Assembly (NCBI RefSeq): GCF_000967545.1
Contig: NZ_JXXV01000014.1
Span: 1 to 64,000, forward strand
DNA from: Vibrio galatheae
GTDB taxonomy: Bacteria; Pseudomonadota; Gammaproteobacteria; Enterobacterales; Vibrionaceae
Length of the DNA: 64,000 nt
Direction of reading: 5' to 3'
In this document: piece by piece, positions 18,177-27,398 of the stretch
How positions within the stretch are numbered: the first letter of the stretch is position 1
Layout: each line of letters opens with the position of its first letter
Translations under genes and position numbers: made by a program
Notes under the pieces: generated by a model
The model's input: only the letters and a program-made list of their open reading frames with translations
Databases searched by the model: none
Told to the model about the DNA's origin: nothing

Positions 18177-19694
18177 TTGCACTGCTTCCCTGTCCCTTAT
18201 CCAGATGAATTAATCTATAGCTTGGTGGCTAGAGCTGGAATTCGCAGTGCGATTACAAGTTCTAAACAGCTACTAGATGAAGTGTATGGTGACAGAAAAG
18301 TGATTGCGACAATTGATCTGCCTAGTCATTTGTCTTCGATATCAGAGCAGCTAGTTAACACGGGACGATTTGACGTCCAACAGCTTATTTATGAACATAC
18401 AATGTTCCCGATTTACGCTCCTTTTGTTGATGAAAGCATTAGGATTAGAGCGATGGAGCGAATGGAACATTGCGCTAAGGGCTCTGTTCATCTAATGCTA
18501 GGAGCCCCAGCTTCTATTGTAAAAACGTCGGATAACTTTTGTGTTTGCCCAGCTTGTGTCGCGGAACAAAAGCAAAAATATGGGGAAAGTTATTGGTCTA
18601 GATTGTGGTTTTTGCCATCTTTACCTCACTGCCCTAAGCATGGACTTCTAAGTCAATCGACAGCCTCTTACCATGATAGTAGGCACACGTACCATGCATG
18701 TGGCCGAATACAATGTCAGCCCCTTTTAAGTAATACCACGGATAAAGCGGAGCAGCAGGTTGCTTATTTGGCCAACAAAGCTAAAGAGGTAATGTGCTTA
18801 CCAGCCCAAGACTCTCCGACTCAGCGTCAATGGAGTCTTTTCTACAATCATCTAGCACTCGACTTCGGGTGTAGAAAAGGTACTAAACAGATAGCACACG
18901 ATAAGATTGCAGATTTAGTTGTAAGTAAAATCGTTACCCCTGAGTTAACTATCAATTCTGATAGAGATACTAACTGGCTTCGAACGATATTTCGCCGCCA
19001 TCGTACAGCTTTTAGCTATCTACAGCACTTAACGGTTTGGTCTGCTTTTATTCCTGAAATATCGGCTAGTGAAATCATTAAAGAAGTTAAATCAAAAGAG
19101 AAAGTGACGATATCCTTCCCTAAGGACAATGCTCACCTTACGCCAAATTCAAATGAGGAAAAACGTAAGCAGTGGCGTTATTTAATAGACAAGACTTCGA
19201 TTAAGAAAGCACGCAAACTTCCAGGTGGTGGTGCACTGTATGCTTGGCTGTACCGAAATGATAGAGATTGGCTATTAGCTTTCAATCGAATCCATCAATC
19301 CCAATCTCATGTAAGGCAGAAAAAAGTAGATTGGAGCGCAAGAGACCGATCACTAACTAAGCAGCTTATTAGGATTGTCGAACGATTAGATACCGTTATT
19401 GATGGCTCTCGAAGAAGCAAAAATTTCTTACTTAAGCAGCTAGATGATTACGGCTCGGTGAGCAAAAAACTGAACTTATTACCCTTGCTATCTCTTACTT
19501 TGAACCGTTATCAAGAAAGCGTCTTTGAGTTTCAAGCTCGTCGGCTAGTCATGGCAGTAATCGCAAAATCAAAAACAGGTTCAGGAATGAGTCGCTGGCA
19601 ATTGATGCGTTCAGCAAGCCTTCCCGACGAAAGAATAATGCCAGTTATCGCAGATTTACTTGGCTGGGTAACTACAGGATCAGATTACAAATAA
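18177..19694 (+). CDS. tnsD: TnsD/TniQ target selector for attTn7
   Basis: A 505-residue TniQ-family protein that recognises the 3' end of glmS and directs insertion downstream of it. The first in-frame start is TTG at 18177, two bases after the tnsC stop; the encoded HCFPVPYPDELIYS aligns with the start of Tn7 TnsD. The CCCH zinc finger is at Cys124, Cys127, Cys152 and His155, the same numbering as in Tn7. Other shared blocks are QLLDEVYGDRKV and GGALYAWLYRNDRDWL. The insertion position of this element fits an active TnsD of this specificity. Confidence 0.95.
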   Translation: MHCFPVPYPDELIYSLVARAGIRSAITSSKQLLDEVYGDRKVIATIDLPSHLSSISEQLVNTGRFDVQQLIYEHTMFPIYAPFVDESIRIRAMERMEHCAKGSVHLMLGAPASIVKTSDNFCVCPACVAEQKQKYGESYWSRLWFLPSLPHCPKHGLLSQSTASYHDSRHTYHACGRIQCQPLLSNTTDKAEQQVAYLANKAKEVMCLPAQDSPTQRQWSLFYNHLALDFGCRKGTKQIAHDKIADLVVSKIVTPELTINSDRDTNWLRTIFRRHRTAFSYLQHLTVWSAFIPEISASEIIKEVKSKEKVTISFPKDNAHLTPNSNEEKRKQWRYLIDKTSIKKARKLPGGGALYAWLYRNDRDWLLAFNRIHQSQSHVRQKKVDWSARDRSLTKQLIRIVERLDTVIDGSRRSKNFLLKQLDDYGSVSKKLNLLPLLSLTLNRYQESVFEFQARRLVMAVIAKSKTGSGMSRWQLMRSASLPDERIMPVIADLLGWVTTGSDYK

Positions 19695-19703
19695 GGACAT
19701 GAT

Positions 19704-21331
19704 ATGGGAGCTAGGTTTTACAAGTGTGACGATGATGTACGTATAGTCCATACAGGTAAAGTATTAGTACCAATAAGTGATTCGTCTTACCGGCCTTCAA
19801 TTGAAGTTTGGTGCTATCCCCCACAGCAGAAAAATAAATTTCATGCTACTGCATTTTCTAACGTTCCTGCTTTGTATCGAGGAAAAATAATTAATCAAAG
19901 AGGGTTATCAGAAAGTTACGCTAAACGAGGGCGTCACAAATTTAGAAGTAATGAGTTCCTTCGATACAGTAGCTTGAGTGAGTTCCCCGACTCAGAGTCA
20001 GCAGAATCTTTGAGAAAGAAAGAGTCAGAGCAACATGCATTTATATTAGACCGAGGCGCTGTCCCTACACTGGTTATTCCGCAGCTTGAGCTAGCAAGGG
20101 TTCTATTTTATGCCAGCTCGTACTTATCGCGAGCGTCATTAATGTCTTCTCGTTTGCTTACAGACTTTAAGGTCGAAGTAAACACCAAGGAGGACCATGC
20201 CAATATCGAAGTGTTGCAAACATCAAACTTTCCTCCTTCGGCATTCAATGATTCAGCAACGAGAGCAATGTTGAGCTGGTTGCTTATTGATAGCAATGCA
20301 AAGCGTTCATTTGAGTCGATTTTTAGATATTTCAACATCGAAAAGGAACGAGATGTGTCTGCGGGGTATAAGCGTTGGCTATTTCACTTTGACCCGCCGC
20401 AAATGTCTGGGTGGTCTTTCTCATATGACGGCAGACTTGATACGAGTGGTCGCTACTTTCTGGTTGAAAAGATCACGGATATTGAAATTAATGCTCAAAT
20501 GCCGTCTAGGGTCTATTTCCATAACCCTTCTTTTACGCATCCAGATGAAGGACAAGAGCCAACCACTGGTGGAAAATGTCCTGAACCATACGAGCGCCCA
20601 GAAGAACATATTATCGATGATGATCGTGAGGCTTCCGATGCTAACCATGCTTTCTTACTAGGTGAAAATACCTGCTCTGTAAGGTTTAAAAATCGTTTTT
20701 CAACGTCGAAAGCAACAACGCCCAAAAGGAGTCATCGGCCAGATAGAGGCAAGATGCTGCTAAGAAAGCTGGTGATAAGGTCAGTACCAATGAGCCTGGC
20801 AATAATGGTGAAATACCTTGTGCAGATATGGGCGGGGGTATACAAGATTGTACTGATAGATCAGAGGAGTATGCCTCTCGTTTTACGGCTTTTAACATGA
20901 TGGTGCAAATGCTAGAGGAAAAATATGCCTGCACAATCATCGATTCTTATACTCATGAATTAGACCAAGTTGGACGCAGTAAGTGTCACTTGATTGACTC
21001 TGGTGCAAAGAGAACGATACGTTGCGTTGTCGTGGAACGAAATGGGCATGTGAATTACTTACTTGAAATTGACGTAACAGGGCTGAATAAATGGATCTCA
21101 ACCAAATGCGTGCGACAGATTGATACACGAAACTGGAAAGAGCAGTTTTCTCTAATCAAAAAAGGTGTGGTGACAAAGTCTCTGGGATGGCCAACACAAG
21201 AAATGGACGCCATGTTTGGTTTTAAGAAGCATATTGGTATTTCTCACCCAAAATCGATCGAAGGAGAGTCTACGGGAATCCCTAAAGAGTCGATATTGGA
21301 TTGGGCAGCCAGAGTAGTGTCCAAACTTTGA
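19704..21331 (+). pseudogene. tnsE: TnsE, interrupted by a frameshift
   Basis: TnsE directs Tn7 into replicating DNA, especially conjugating plasmids, by binding 3'-recessed ends and the beta clamp. Two pieces in different frames match Tn7 TnsE end to end. The first, 19704 to about 20745, contains IPQLELARVLFYASSY and FHFDPPQMSGWSFS. The second, about 20747 to 21331, contains SRFTAFNMMVQMLEEKYAC, the C-terminal GRSKCHLIDSGAKR block and IKKGVVTKSLGWP. Joined at the break they give about 541 residues, close to the 538 of Tn7. The frame changes by -1 shortly after a TAG at 20744 in the downstream frame. A real one-base indel, a sequencing error and two separate polypeptides are all possible; decay is most likely. 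Confidence 0.88.
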
Positions 21332-21452
21332 TTGAGATATAGGTGATTGCTTAACCTGGTGTCTATGTCTAAATGATGATAAAATACCTTACAAAATAAC
21401 GATGTAGATACATTAAGATCTTTATCATTCACTTAATTTGAGTTCGACCTAA
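21332..21452. promoter_or_regulatory. AT-rich gap ahead of the cargo operon
   Basis: These 121 bp between tnsE and the methyltransferase gene must hold the cargo promoter. I see an inverted repeat ATGATAAA (21376-21383) / TTTATCAT (21421-21428) that could be an operator or chance, and no convincing -10/-35 pair. No terminator is seen after tnsE. Confidence 0.35.
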
Positions 21453-22778
21453 ATGCCTTTAACAGTACATGACAAAACAATTATCAATAAAATCAAGGCT
21501 TACTCATTAGCAGATGACTCGTACTGGTCTTTCAAAGGTCGTTCAAGTCGACAACACTGCCATGCTCTTATTCAATACCCAGCGATGATGGTTCCTCAAA
21601 TGCAGGGCGAGCTTATTGATGCGATTTGTAGTGAAGATAATGATATTAAGACTGTATTTGACCCATTTGTGGGTTCCGGCACCACATTAGGTGAAGCGAT
21701 GATGCGTGGGCTTGATTTTGTGGGCCATGATATAAACCCTCTCGCAATCTTAGCTTGTGAAGTTAAAAGTGGCCCTCTATACATCAAAAAGCTTCAAGAG
21801 AAAGTAGCTAACCTTCTTTTCACTATTGAAACAAGCAAAGCAGATGTTGTTGCCGTAAATTTCACAGGTATAGATAAATGGTTCTTACCGAATGTTCAAA
21901 TTGAACTGAGTACGATCTATTTGGCAATTAAAGCCGAACCTTCAAAATGGGCGCGTAAGATCTTCTGGCTAGCACTTAGTAACACAGTTCGCTCTACGTG
22001 TAACTCCAGAAGCTCAACATATAAGCTTCATATTAAATCTGAAGAACAAATTGAAAAGATTGGATCGCCTGAAGAAATCTTCAAACGTAATGTTCTGAAA
22101 AGTGTTGAAAACATCAAAGCTCAAAAGCAACTGCTTGGTGACAACGGACATTTAGTCCGTTCAAAAGGTGTAAGCAAAGTTAGCATTAAGAATGTCGATG
22201 CAAAAGCTCGCACGCGCTCTAAAACGAAATACGACCTGCTAATTAGTTCACCACCATATGGTGATAATGCTACTACAGTGACATATGGCCAGTTTTCATA
22301 TTTACCATTGCAATGGATAGATATGAACGACATTAATGAAAGTACCCAACCGCAGCTGCTGAGCCAACAAAACACGATTGATAGTTCTAGTTTAGGTGGT
22401 TCGTTGAAAGAGTCAGCGGAGAAGCATGAAGCACTTAAAGATAAGTCCCCTTCATTAAATCAATGCATCGAGACTATTCATCTAGTGAATCCAGACAATA
22501 CAAAAAAGCTCATTAGCTTTGTTTATGATCTCTCTCTAGCTCTTGAAAATGCAGTTGATGAACTGCGTGATAATGCATATATGATTTGGACCCTAGGCAA
22601 TCGAAGAATCTCAAATATTGAAGTACCACTAGACAAAATTATGCGTGAAGTACTTGAAAGTTTTGGCTGTAAATTTGTTTACCAGCTTGAAAGAGACATA
22701 CCCGCTAAACGAATGCCTTCAAGAAACAAAGTCGCGACAACGATGGGCAAAGAAACTGTCCTGATAATGCGGAGATAA
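21453..22778 (+). CDS. DNA methyltransferase, SPPY type (cargo gene 1)
   Basis: A 441-residue AdoMet-dependent DNA methyltransferase. Motif I is DPFVGSGTT (residues 70-78), followed by FVGHDINPLA with the acidic AdoMet-binding residue. The catalytic motif IV is SPPYG (266-270). SPPY is typical of N4-cytosine enzymes, although N6-adenine cannot be excluded. About 190 residues lie between the motifs and may include target recognition. The stop is one base before the start of the next gene. No cognate endonuclease is recognisable in the element. Its likely role is marking host DNA or modulating the two downstream proteins, which is inference. Confidence 0.88.
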   Translation: MPLTVHDKTIINKIKAYSLADDSYWSFKGRSSRQHCHALIQYPAMMVPQMQGELIDAICSEDNDIKTVFDPFVGSGTTLGEAMMRGLDFVGHDINPLAILACEVKSGPLYIKKLQEKVANLLFTIETSKADVVAVNFTGIDKWFLPNVQIELSTIYLAIKAEPSKWARKIFWLALSNTVRSTCNSRSSTYKLHIKSEEQIEKIGSPEEIFKRNVLKSVENIKAQKQLLGDNGHLVRSKGVSKVSIKNVDAKARTRSKTKYDLLISSPPYGDNATTVTYGQFSYLPLQWIDMNDINESTQPQLLSQQNTIDSSSLGGSLKESAEKHEALKDKSPSLNQCIETIHLVNPDNTKKLISFVYDLSLALENAVDELRDNAYMIWTLGNRRISNIEVPLDKIMREVLESFGCKFVYQLERDIPAKRMPSRNKVATTMGKETVLIMRR

Positions 22779-22779
22779 T

Positions 22780-25302
22780 ATGGCAACAACGTCAGAAAAA
22801 GAAAAAAAAACAGACCCACTAAAGCTTAAAATCGATGCTCATGTCATTCAGCAACTAGGTGCTGAGTTAATCAGTGGCCCAGATATAGCTCTAGTCGAAC
22901 TTATTAAAAACTCGCACGATGCTGATGCGAGTTTTTGCTATATAGAAGTTGATACTGGATATACCGAAACCGTTGAACACATCACAATGGTTGAGGGTAA
23001 AGAAGTAAAAGAGAAGAAGGTTTATAAAGGTCGAATTTCTGTAAAAGACAATGGTCACGGTATGAACAGAAACCGGATAGATCGCTCTTGGCTTACAGTT
23101 AGTTACTCAGAAAAAAAGGCAGCAAAAGAACAAGGGGTTGTAACCAAAAAATACGATCGAACTTTAGTCGGTGACAAAGGCTTAGGTCGATTAGGTTCTA
23201 TGCAACTAGGTTCTCTATGCCGAATTTCAACGCACGATCAAGCTAACCAACCTGGTATTGCCGTTTCGTTTAATTGGGACGACTTCTCTCACGGTAAAAC
23301 CATCGACACAATTCATATTGAAGAAAAAACTCTTGTACCAAAGCCATCAAGTGGAACGACTATAGAAGCGATTGGGCTTAGAGATGTAGATTTCTGGGAA
23401 AGCCAAGAATCAAACTCTGTAAAGAACAAGATAGCTTCTATGGTATCCCCTCACGGTCAAATTTCAGATTTCAAAACATTTTATGTCTGTAATGGAGTCA
23501 ACGAAGAATTAGAAGTCGTTTCGAATAAACTACTAGAGCAGGCGTCCAGTATATTTGATTTTGAAGTTACTGAAGCCGAGGCAATTGTAAAGGGCAAGAT
23601 AGACCTTCTACCTTATAAGCCTAAGTCAACTGATGATCGAAGATCCCCTTTTGACAATCACGTTCTATCAGATAACGGAATTGCACTTCTAGACTACATA
23701 AAAAAACAACCTCGCTTACAAGACTATGAGTGCACTCACTCTGAAAGTAAGTATTTCCTGAATTTTGAACACAGGATTTCGTTTGATGAACTGAGTACAG
23801 CTTTAATAACAGAAAGTTTTCCTGGTATTTTTAAGGCAAAAATATTCAATTTTGTATTAGATAAAGAAGCTCTCAATGTCGAAGAAATTTCTCTCAAAGC
23901 AATGCGAGAATCAATAAAAGCGATTTCTGGTGATATCTCCGTTTATCGCGATGGCTTTAAAGTTGGGTCCGGTGATAAAGACTGGCTTGGATTGTCGAAA
24001 GACATGACATCGGGTGCAGGTGCCTATTCTTTAAGACCTGCAAACGTCACAGGATATGTCAACTTAAGCTGGTATGACAATAAACTCTTAATCGAAAAAT
24101 CTGACCGTGAAAGCTTTGTAGATAACCCTCAATATCGTGCTTTTTATGTTCTCTGTCGTCATTTCATTGAGACAGTGAACCATTTTTTAAACAACAGTAG
24201 AAGAAGTACACACAAGTTCTTAGATGAAATGATTCTAGAAGATGCTGGTAAGCCCAAAGGCTACTCGGCAAAACAAGCGACTGTTGAGCTCGATAATATT
24301 GTCAAAAAGAGTATAAAGCTTCAGCCGAAGGTGACTAAATCTACTTCACGCATTCAGAAAACATTTACCGAAAAGCGCGCTGAGATTGATAAAGCGATAG
24401 ATGAAAACCAGCAAGATATGTTTAGTGATCCTATCTTAGCGGAGAAACTAGCGTCCATTAAAGATCTGGTGACATCTTTAGAGTCTGAAGTAAATTCGAG
24501 TTTAAAGCAGTACAAAGCCTTTACTGATGACTTAGCTAGCCACATTCACTCGACTACAAAAGTTATTGGGGAAATTAAAAGCTACGAGAATCAAATTAAG
24601 AACTTTTATGATCACGTAGCAATTGGTTTATCTGCACAAACATTGGCTCACGAAGCTAATGAGCAGATCAGAAATACGCGATTACACCTAAATGCAGCCA
24701 AAAAACGAGTAGAAGATTTAGGTATTAAAGATGTTCCATTGACCAAAGAACTTAACGGTATTAGGGGGGACACTCAAGTTCTGTCAAAAGCTATTTCATC
24801 ACTTAACCCTCTAGTAAAAGCTCAACGACAAGTAATGGAAGAAATTAGTATCTCTGATTTCGTTCATGACTATTTTGAGTTACGAGAGAGTTACTTTTCA
24901 AGTAAAGGGCTTGAAATAAAATTAGACGATAAGAAAAATTCCAAATCAGTATCATATAACCGAGGTAAGCTATACCAAATCATCGATAACATTGTGCGAA
25001 ACTCTGAGCACTGGTTAACGGTGTATAAAGCTCACTACCCTCAAGACGAACATTCAATAACGATTTCTGTAGACAATAGCATCATCACAATTTGGGATAG
25101 TGCTAAAGGCGTTAGACCTGCATTGGAAGACGTGTTATTTGATATGTTCGCATCAGATAAAGAGTATGGCCAAGGCTTAGGACTATATATTGTACAGACT
25201 CTCCTAAAAGAAAGAGGGTGCTCTATCAAATTATTAGAAGAAAGAAATAAGTTTGGTAGAAGATATAAGTTTGAAGTTAATTTAATCGAGGCGTTGGTGT
25301 AA
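22780..25302 (+). CDS. Dual-GHKL ATPase with MORC-like N-terminus and kinase-like C-terminus (cargo gene 2)
   Basis: An 840-residue protein. Residues about 20-150 form a GHKL (Hsp90/MutL/MORC-like) ATP site: ELIKNSHDAD with Glu40 and Asn44, KDNGHGM (89-95) and GDKGLGRLG (131-139). A long middle and a coiled-coil-rich region (about 500-600) follow. Then comes a kinase-like dimerisation helix, SAQTLAHEANEQIRN, with His624. A second GHKL domain of histidine-kinase form has IIDNIVRNS (about 735-742), DSAKG and GQGLG (797-801). Two complete-looking ATP sites in one chain are unusual. The next gene encodes a receiver-like protein, so a phosphorelay is a fair hypothesis. The start follows the methyltransferase stop by one base. 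Confidence 0.82.
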   Translation: MATTSEKEKKTDPLKLKIDAHVIQQLGAELISGPDIALVELIKNSHDADASFCYIEVDTGYTETVEHITMVEGKEVKEKKVYKGRISVKDNGHGMNRNRIDRSWLTVSYSEKKAAKEQGVVTKKYDRTLVGDKGLGRLGSMQLGSLCRISTHDQANQPGIAVSFNWDDFSHGKTIDTIHIEEKTLVPKPSSGTTIEAIGLRDVDFWESQESNSVKNKIASMVSPHGQISDFKTFYVCNGVNEELEVVSNKLLEQASSIFDFEVTEAEAIVKGKIDLLPYKPKSTDDRRSPFDNHVLSDNGIALLDYIKKQPRLQDYECTHSESKYFLNFEHRISFDELSTALITESFPGIFKAKIFNFVLDKEALNVEEISLKAMRESIKAISGDISVYRDGFKVGSGDKDWLGLSKDMTSGAGAYSLRPANVTGYVNLSWYDNKLLIEKSDRESFVDNPQYRAFYVLCRHFIETVNHFLNNSRRSTHKFLDEMILEDAGKPKGYSAKQATVELDNIVKKSIKLQPKVTKSTSRIQKTFTEKRAEIDKAIDENQQDMFSDPILAEKLASIKDLVTSLESEVNSSLKQYKAFTDDLASHIHSTTKVIGEIKSYENQIKNFYDHVAIGLSAQTLAHEANEQIRNTRLHLNAAKKRVEDLGIKDVPLTKELNGIRGDTQVLSKAISSLNPLVKAQRQVMEEISISDFVHDYFELRESYFSSKGLEIKLDDKKNSKSVSYNRGKLYQIIDNIVRNSEHWLTVYKAHYPQDEHSITISVDNSIITIWDSAKGVRPALEDVLFDMFASDKEYGQGLGLYIVQTLLKERGCSIKLLEERNKFGRRYKFEVNLIEALV

Positions 25303-27095
25303 TGGCTGTAGAACAATTTAAACAAAGCGTTTTCGACGCAATTAAACTAGATAATGTCATTTGGGTGGATGATAGATTTGCCCCTAATAGTGGTGACTTT
25401 AAAGATGAATTTTTAGCAGAAGTTAAAAACCACTATGAAGTCGCCCCAACTTTGGTTCAGGAATATGAACCTTTTTCAACTATAGCAGAGTTACAATCGA
25501 ATTCTCCTTTTGATATATGGCAAGACCAGTTACCAGAAGATGAGGATAGTATTGAAAAGTTCTACAAATATATCGAGAAAGATCTTCCCGATTTCACTCC
25601 AGAAGAATTTCAAAAGCTCAAAGATATATTTGAAGATCACACAAATAAAAGAGTACACACATTAAGTAATAAAAAATGGCAACAAGAAAAAGAATTTTGG
25701 CTTAATAATTCTGATGAAAACCTTTTCCTCATTGACTATGATTTCTCTCGTGAAAACCTTCCTAAAGATCATGGTAAATTAATCGTACTTGATGTACTTA
25801 ATAGCGAGTTAAGTAATGTTTATTGTGTTTTATTTACCAGCGAAACAAAAAACGGTTCAGAAGAAGAAAATGAGCGATTTAAAATAACAAAAGAAATACC
25901 AAATCATATTAATTCTCAATACTTTTCTGTTCTATCCAAAGACATCATGGAAGATGACAAAAAGATATGTATTAAATTTAAAGCATCTGAGTTTGTAAAA
26001 CGAATATTTCTTAGAAAATTAAGCTCCGAAATGGTTGAAAGTGTTTCGGAGAAACTTATTGAATCAATTAACAATTTAAAATCAGATTTGAGTCAACAAT
26101 CTATTTATGAAGTTGATTCTTCAATTTTTAAGAGTTCACTTGATGAAGGTGCTTCTGAAATTGATTTACTACATCGATTATTTTCAATTAAGCAGTATGA
26201 AGCTATTAGTCAATATTTGAATGAACAGAACTCTATCCTAGAAAAGATAGTGGCTTACCGTTCTGTACAAACCTCTCCTATTTTGAGGGATGAAGCGTAT
26301 GTGGAATATTTAAAAGGATTAATTTTACCCAATAACAACTTTTCTAAACTTCGTCACCAAGAAGTTTTTGATGAAACAATAAACATCACACATACACCTA
26401 TACGTTCTGGTGATATATTCGATATAGGTTCGCAGAAATACATTCTCTTGGAACAAGCCTGTGACCTAATGGTAAGGGGAAAACCGGATGAATTGGGGGA
26501 ACGGTCAGTTAATGAAGTGTTATTAATTCCATTTAAAACTGAATTAGTTAGTAATACAAAGAAGCGTAAGGATGCTCATGAGCGTCAATTGAATTCACGT
26601 GAGAGTTGTGACTTTATAGTTCTACCTAAAGATAGTAATAATAATATTTACTATACATTCAATTTTGGTAAAGCGATTTCTGCAAATATCAATTGGTTAG
26701 ACTTGTGTGTATTTAATTCATCCGGCCTTATTAGTTTTGATTATAACCAGGAATTACCGCCGTTAGTATTCCTACCAGGGTGGATCAAAAAGTTTAACCA
26801 ACTCAAAGAAGCTCTCAGAATGGCAAAGAGTGCTCAAGTAGAACCCTCTCATTATTCTCCAGTCGCTCCATGTGTTTTAACCAACGAGCCATTAAGTGAA
26901 ATAATAGTTCAACAATATTCTTCATTTACATTGAGTAACGCTCAGAACTTTGATATCAAGGTACTCAGCAACAAACTGTTAATGAACGGTCAACGTGTGT
27001 CCCACCTTCGTGAAACCTTCTCCAATAAGTTGCTTAGAAGTTATTTCGTAGGATACAAAGCACGTATTGCACTTGAGAAAGATTTTTCAATTTAA
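25302..27095 (+). CDS. Receiver-like protein with unknown C-terminal region (cargo gene 3)
   Basis: A 597-residue protein whose TAATG start overlaps the stop of the dual-GHKL gene. Its first 215 residues fit a response-regulator receiver fold. The acidic pair Asp23-Asp24 lies in VIWVDDRF; the likely phosphoacceptor is Asp145 (LFLIDYDF); Thr179/Ser180 follow in VLFTSE; Lys213 lies in VLSKD. About 75 extra residues sit between strands 1 and 3. The rest is not a known DNA-binding output domain. Residues about 367-395 (IRSGDIFDIGSQKYILLEQA, then CDLM) look like a compact beta domain I cannot name. No nuclease motif is evident. The gene is visibly richer in A+T than the tns genes. Confidence 0.65.
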   Translation: MAVEQFKQSVFDAIKLDNVIWVDDRFAPNSGDFKDEFLAEVKNHYEVAPTLVQEYEPFSTIAELQSNSPFDIWQDQLPEDEDSIEKFYKYIEKDLPDFTPEEFQKLKDIFEDHTNKRVHTLSNKKWQQEKEFWLNNSDENLFLIDYDFSRENLPKDHGKLIVLDVLNSELSNVYCVLFTSETKNGSEEENERFKITKEIPNHINSQYFSVLSKDIMEDDKKICIKFKASEFVKRIFLRKLSSEMVESVSEKLIESINNLKSDLSQQSIYEVDSSIFKSSLDEGASEIDLLHRLFSIKQYEAISQYLNEQNSILEKIVAYRSVQTSPILRDEAYVEYLKGLILPNNNFSKLRHQEVFDETINITHTPIRSGDIFDIGSQKYILLEQACDLMVRGKPDELGERSVNEVLLIPFKTELVSNTKKRKDAHERQLNSRESCDFIVLPKDSNNNIYYTFNFGKAISANINWLDLCVFNSSGLISFDYNQELPPLVFLPGWIKKFNQLKEALRMAKSAQVEPSHYSPVAPCVLTNEPLSEIIVQQYSSFTLSNAQNFDIKVLSNKLLMNGQRVSHLRETFSNKLLRSYFVGYKARIALEKDFSI

Positions 27096-27247
27096 CTATT
27101 TTGTATAATACGTTTGCAAAATTATTGGTTTTGGGTTGAGTCTGATGACGATGATTTAAACTTGTAGCGAGGTATATATGCCTATCTTTGACAAGTACCT
27201 AGGTAGGGACAAAGTCCTTGAGCGTATTGAGTAGATCTGATCTTTTG
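27096..27247. other. Non-coding stretch inside the transposon left end
   Basis: There is no supported gene here. An 18-codon frame at 27179-27235 (MPIFDKYLGRDKVLERIE, then stop) follows GCGAGGTATAT and could be a remnant of a lost cargo gene or chance. No clear terminator for the cargo operon is seen. Confidence 0.35.
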
Positions 27248-27391
27248 AAAGTCTCAAACTTTATTGTCATACATGCAGCCTTTAGAAGGTAGTGAGTTTG
27301 ACTTAGTTTCAAACTTTATTGTCACATCAGTCTCTATTTTGTTACCTAATGATAAGGTCTATAGGAAAGAAAAGTTTTAAACTTTAATGTC
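27248..27391 (-). repeat. Left-end TnsB-binding repeats (three spaced copies)
   Basis: Inverted copies of the right-end repeat end at 27268, 27323 and 27391, with the shared core TCAAACTTTATTGTC (TTAAACTTTAATGTC in the terminal copy). They are spaced by 55 and 68 bp, unlike the abutting copies at the right end. This wide spacing is characteristic of Tn7L and defines element orientation. Confidence 0.85.
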
Positions 27392-27398
27392 CATCGAC

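Noticed and set aside
20721..20728. CCCAAAAG as a programmed -1 frameshift site in tnsE
   Set aside because: A shift there would run into TAG at 20744 in the new frame, so it cannot join the two halves.
20828..21331. A separate small gene after tnsE
   Set aside because: Its sequence is the C-terminal part of TnsE, so it is one broken gene. The internal ATG has no convincing ribosome site.
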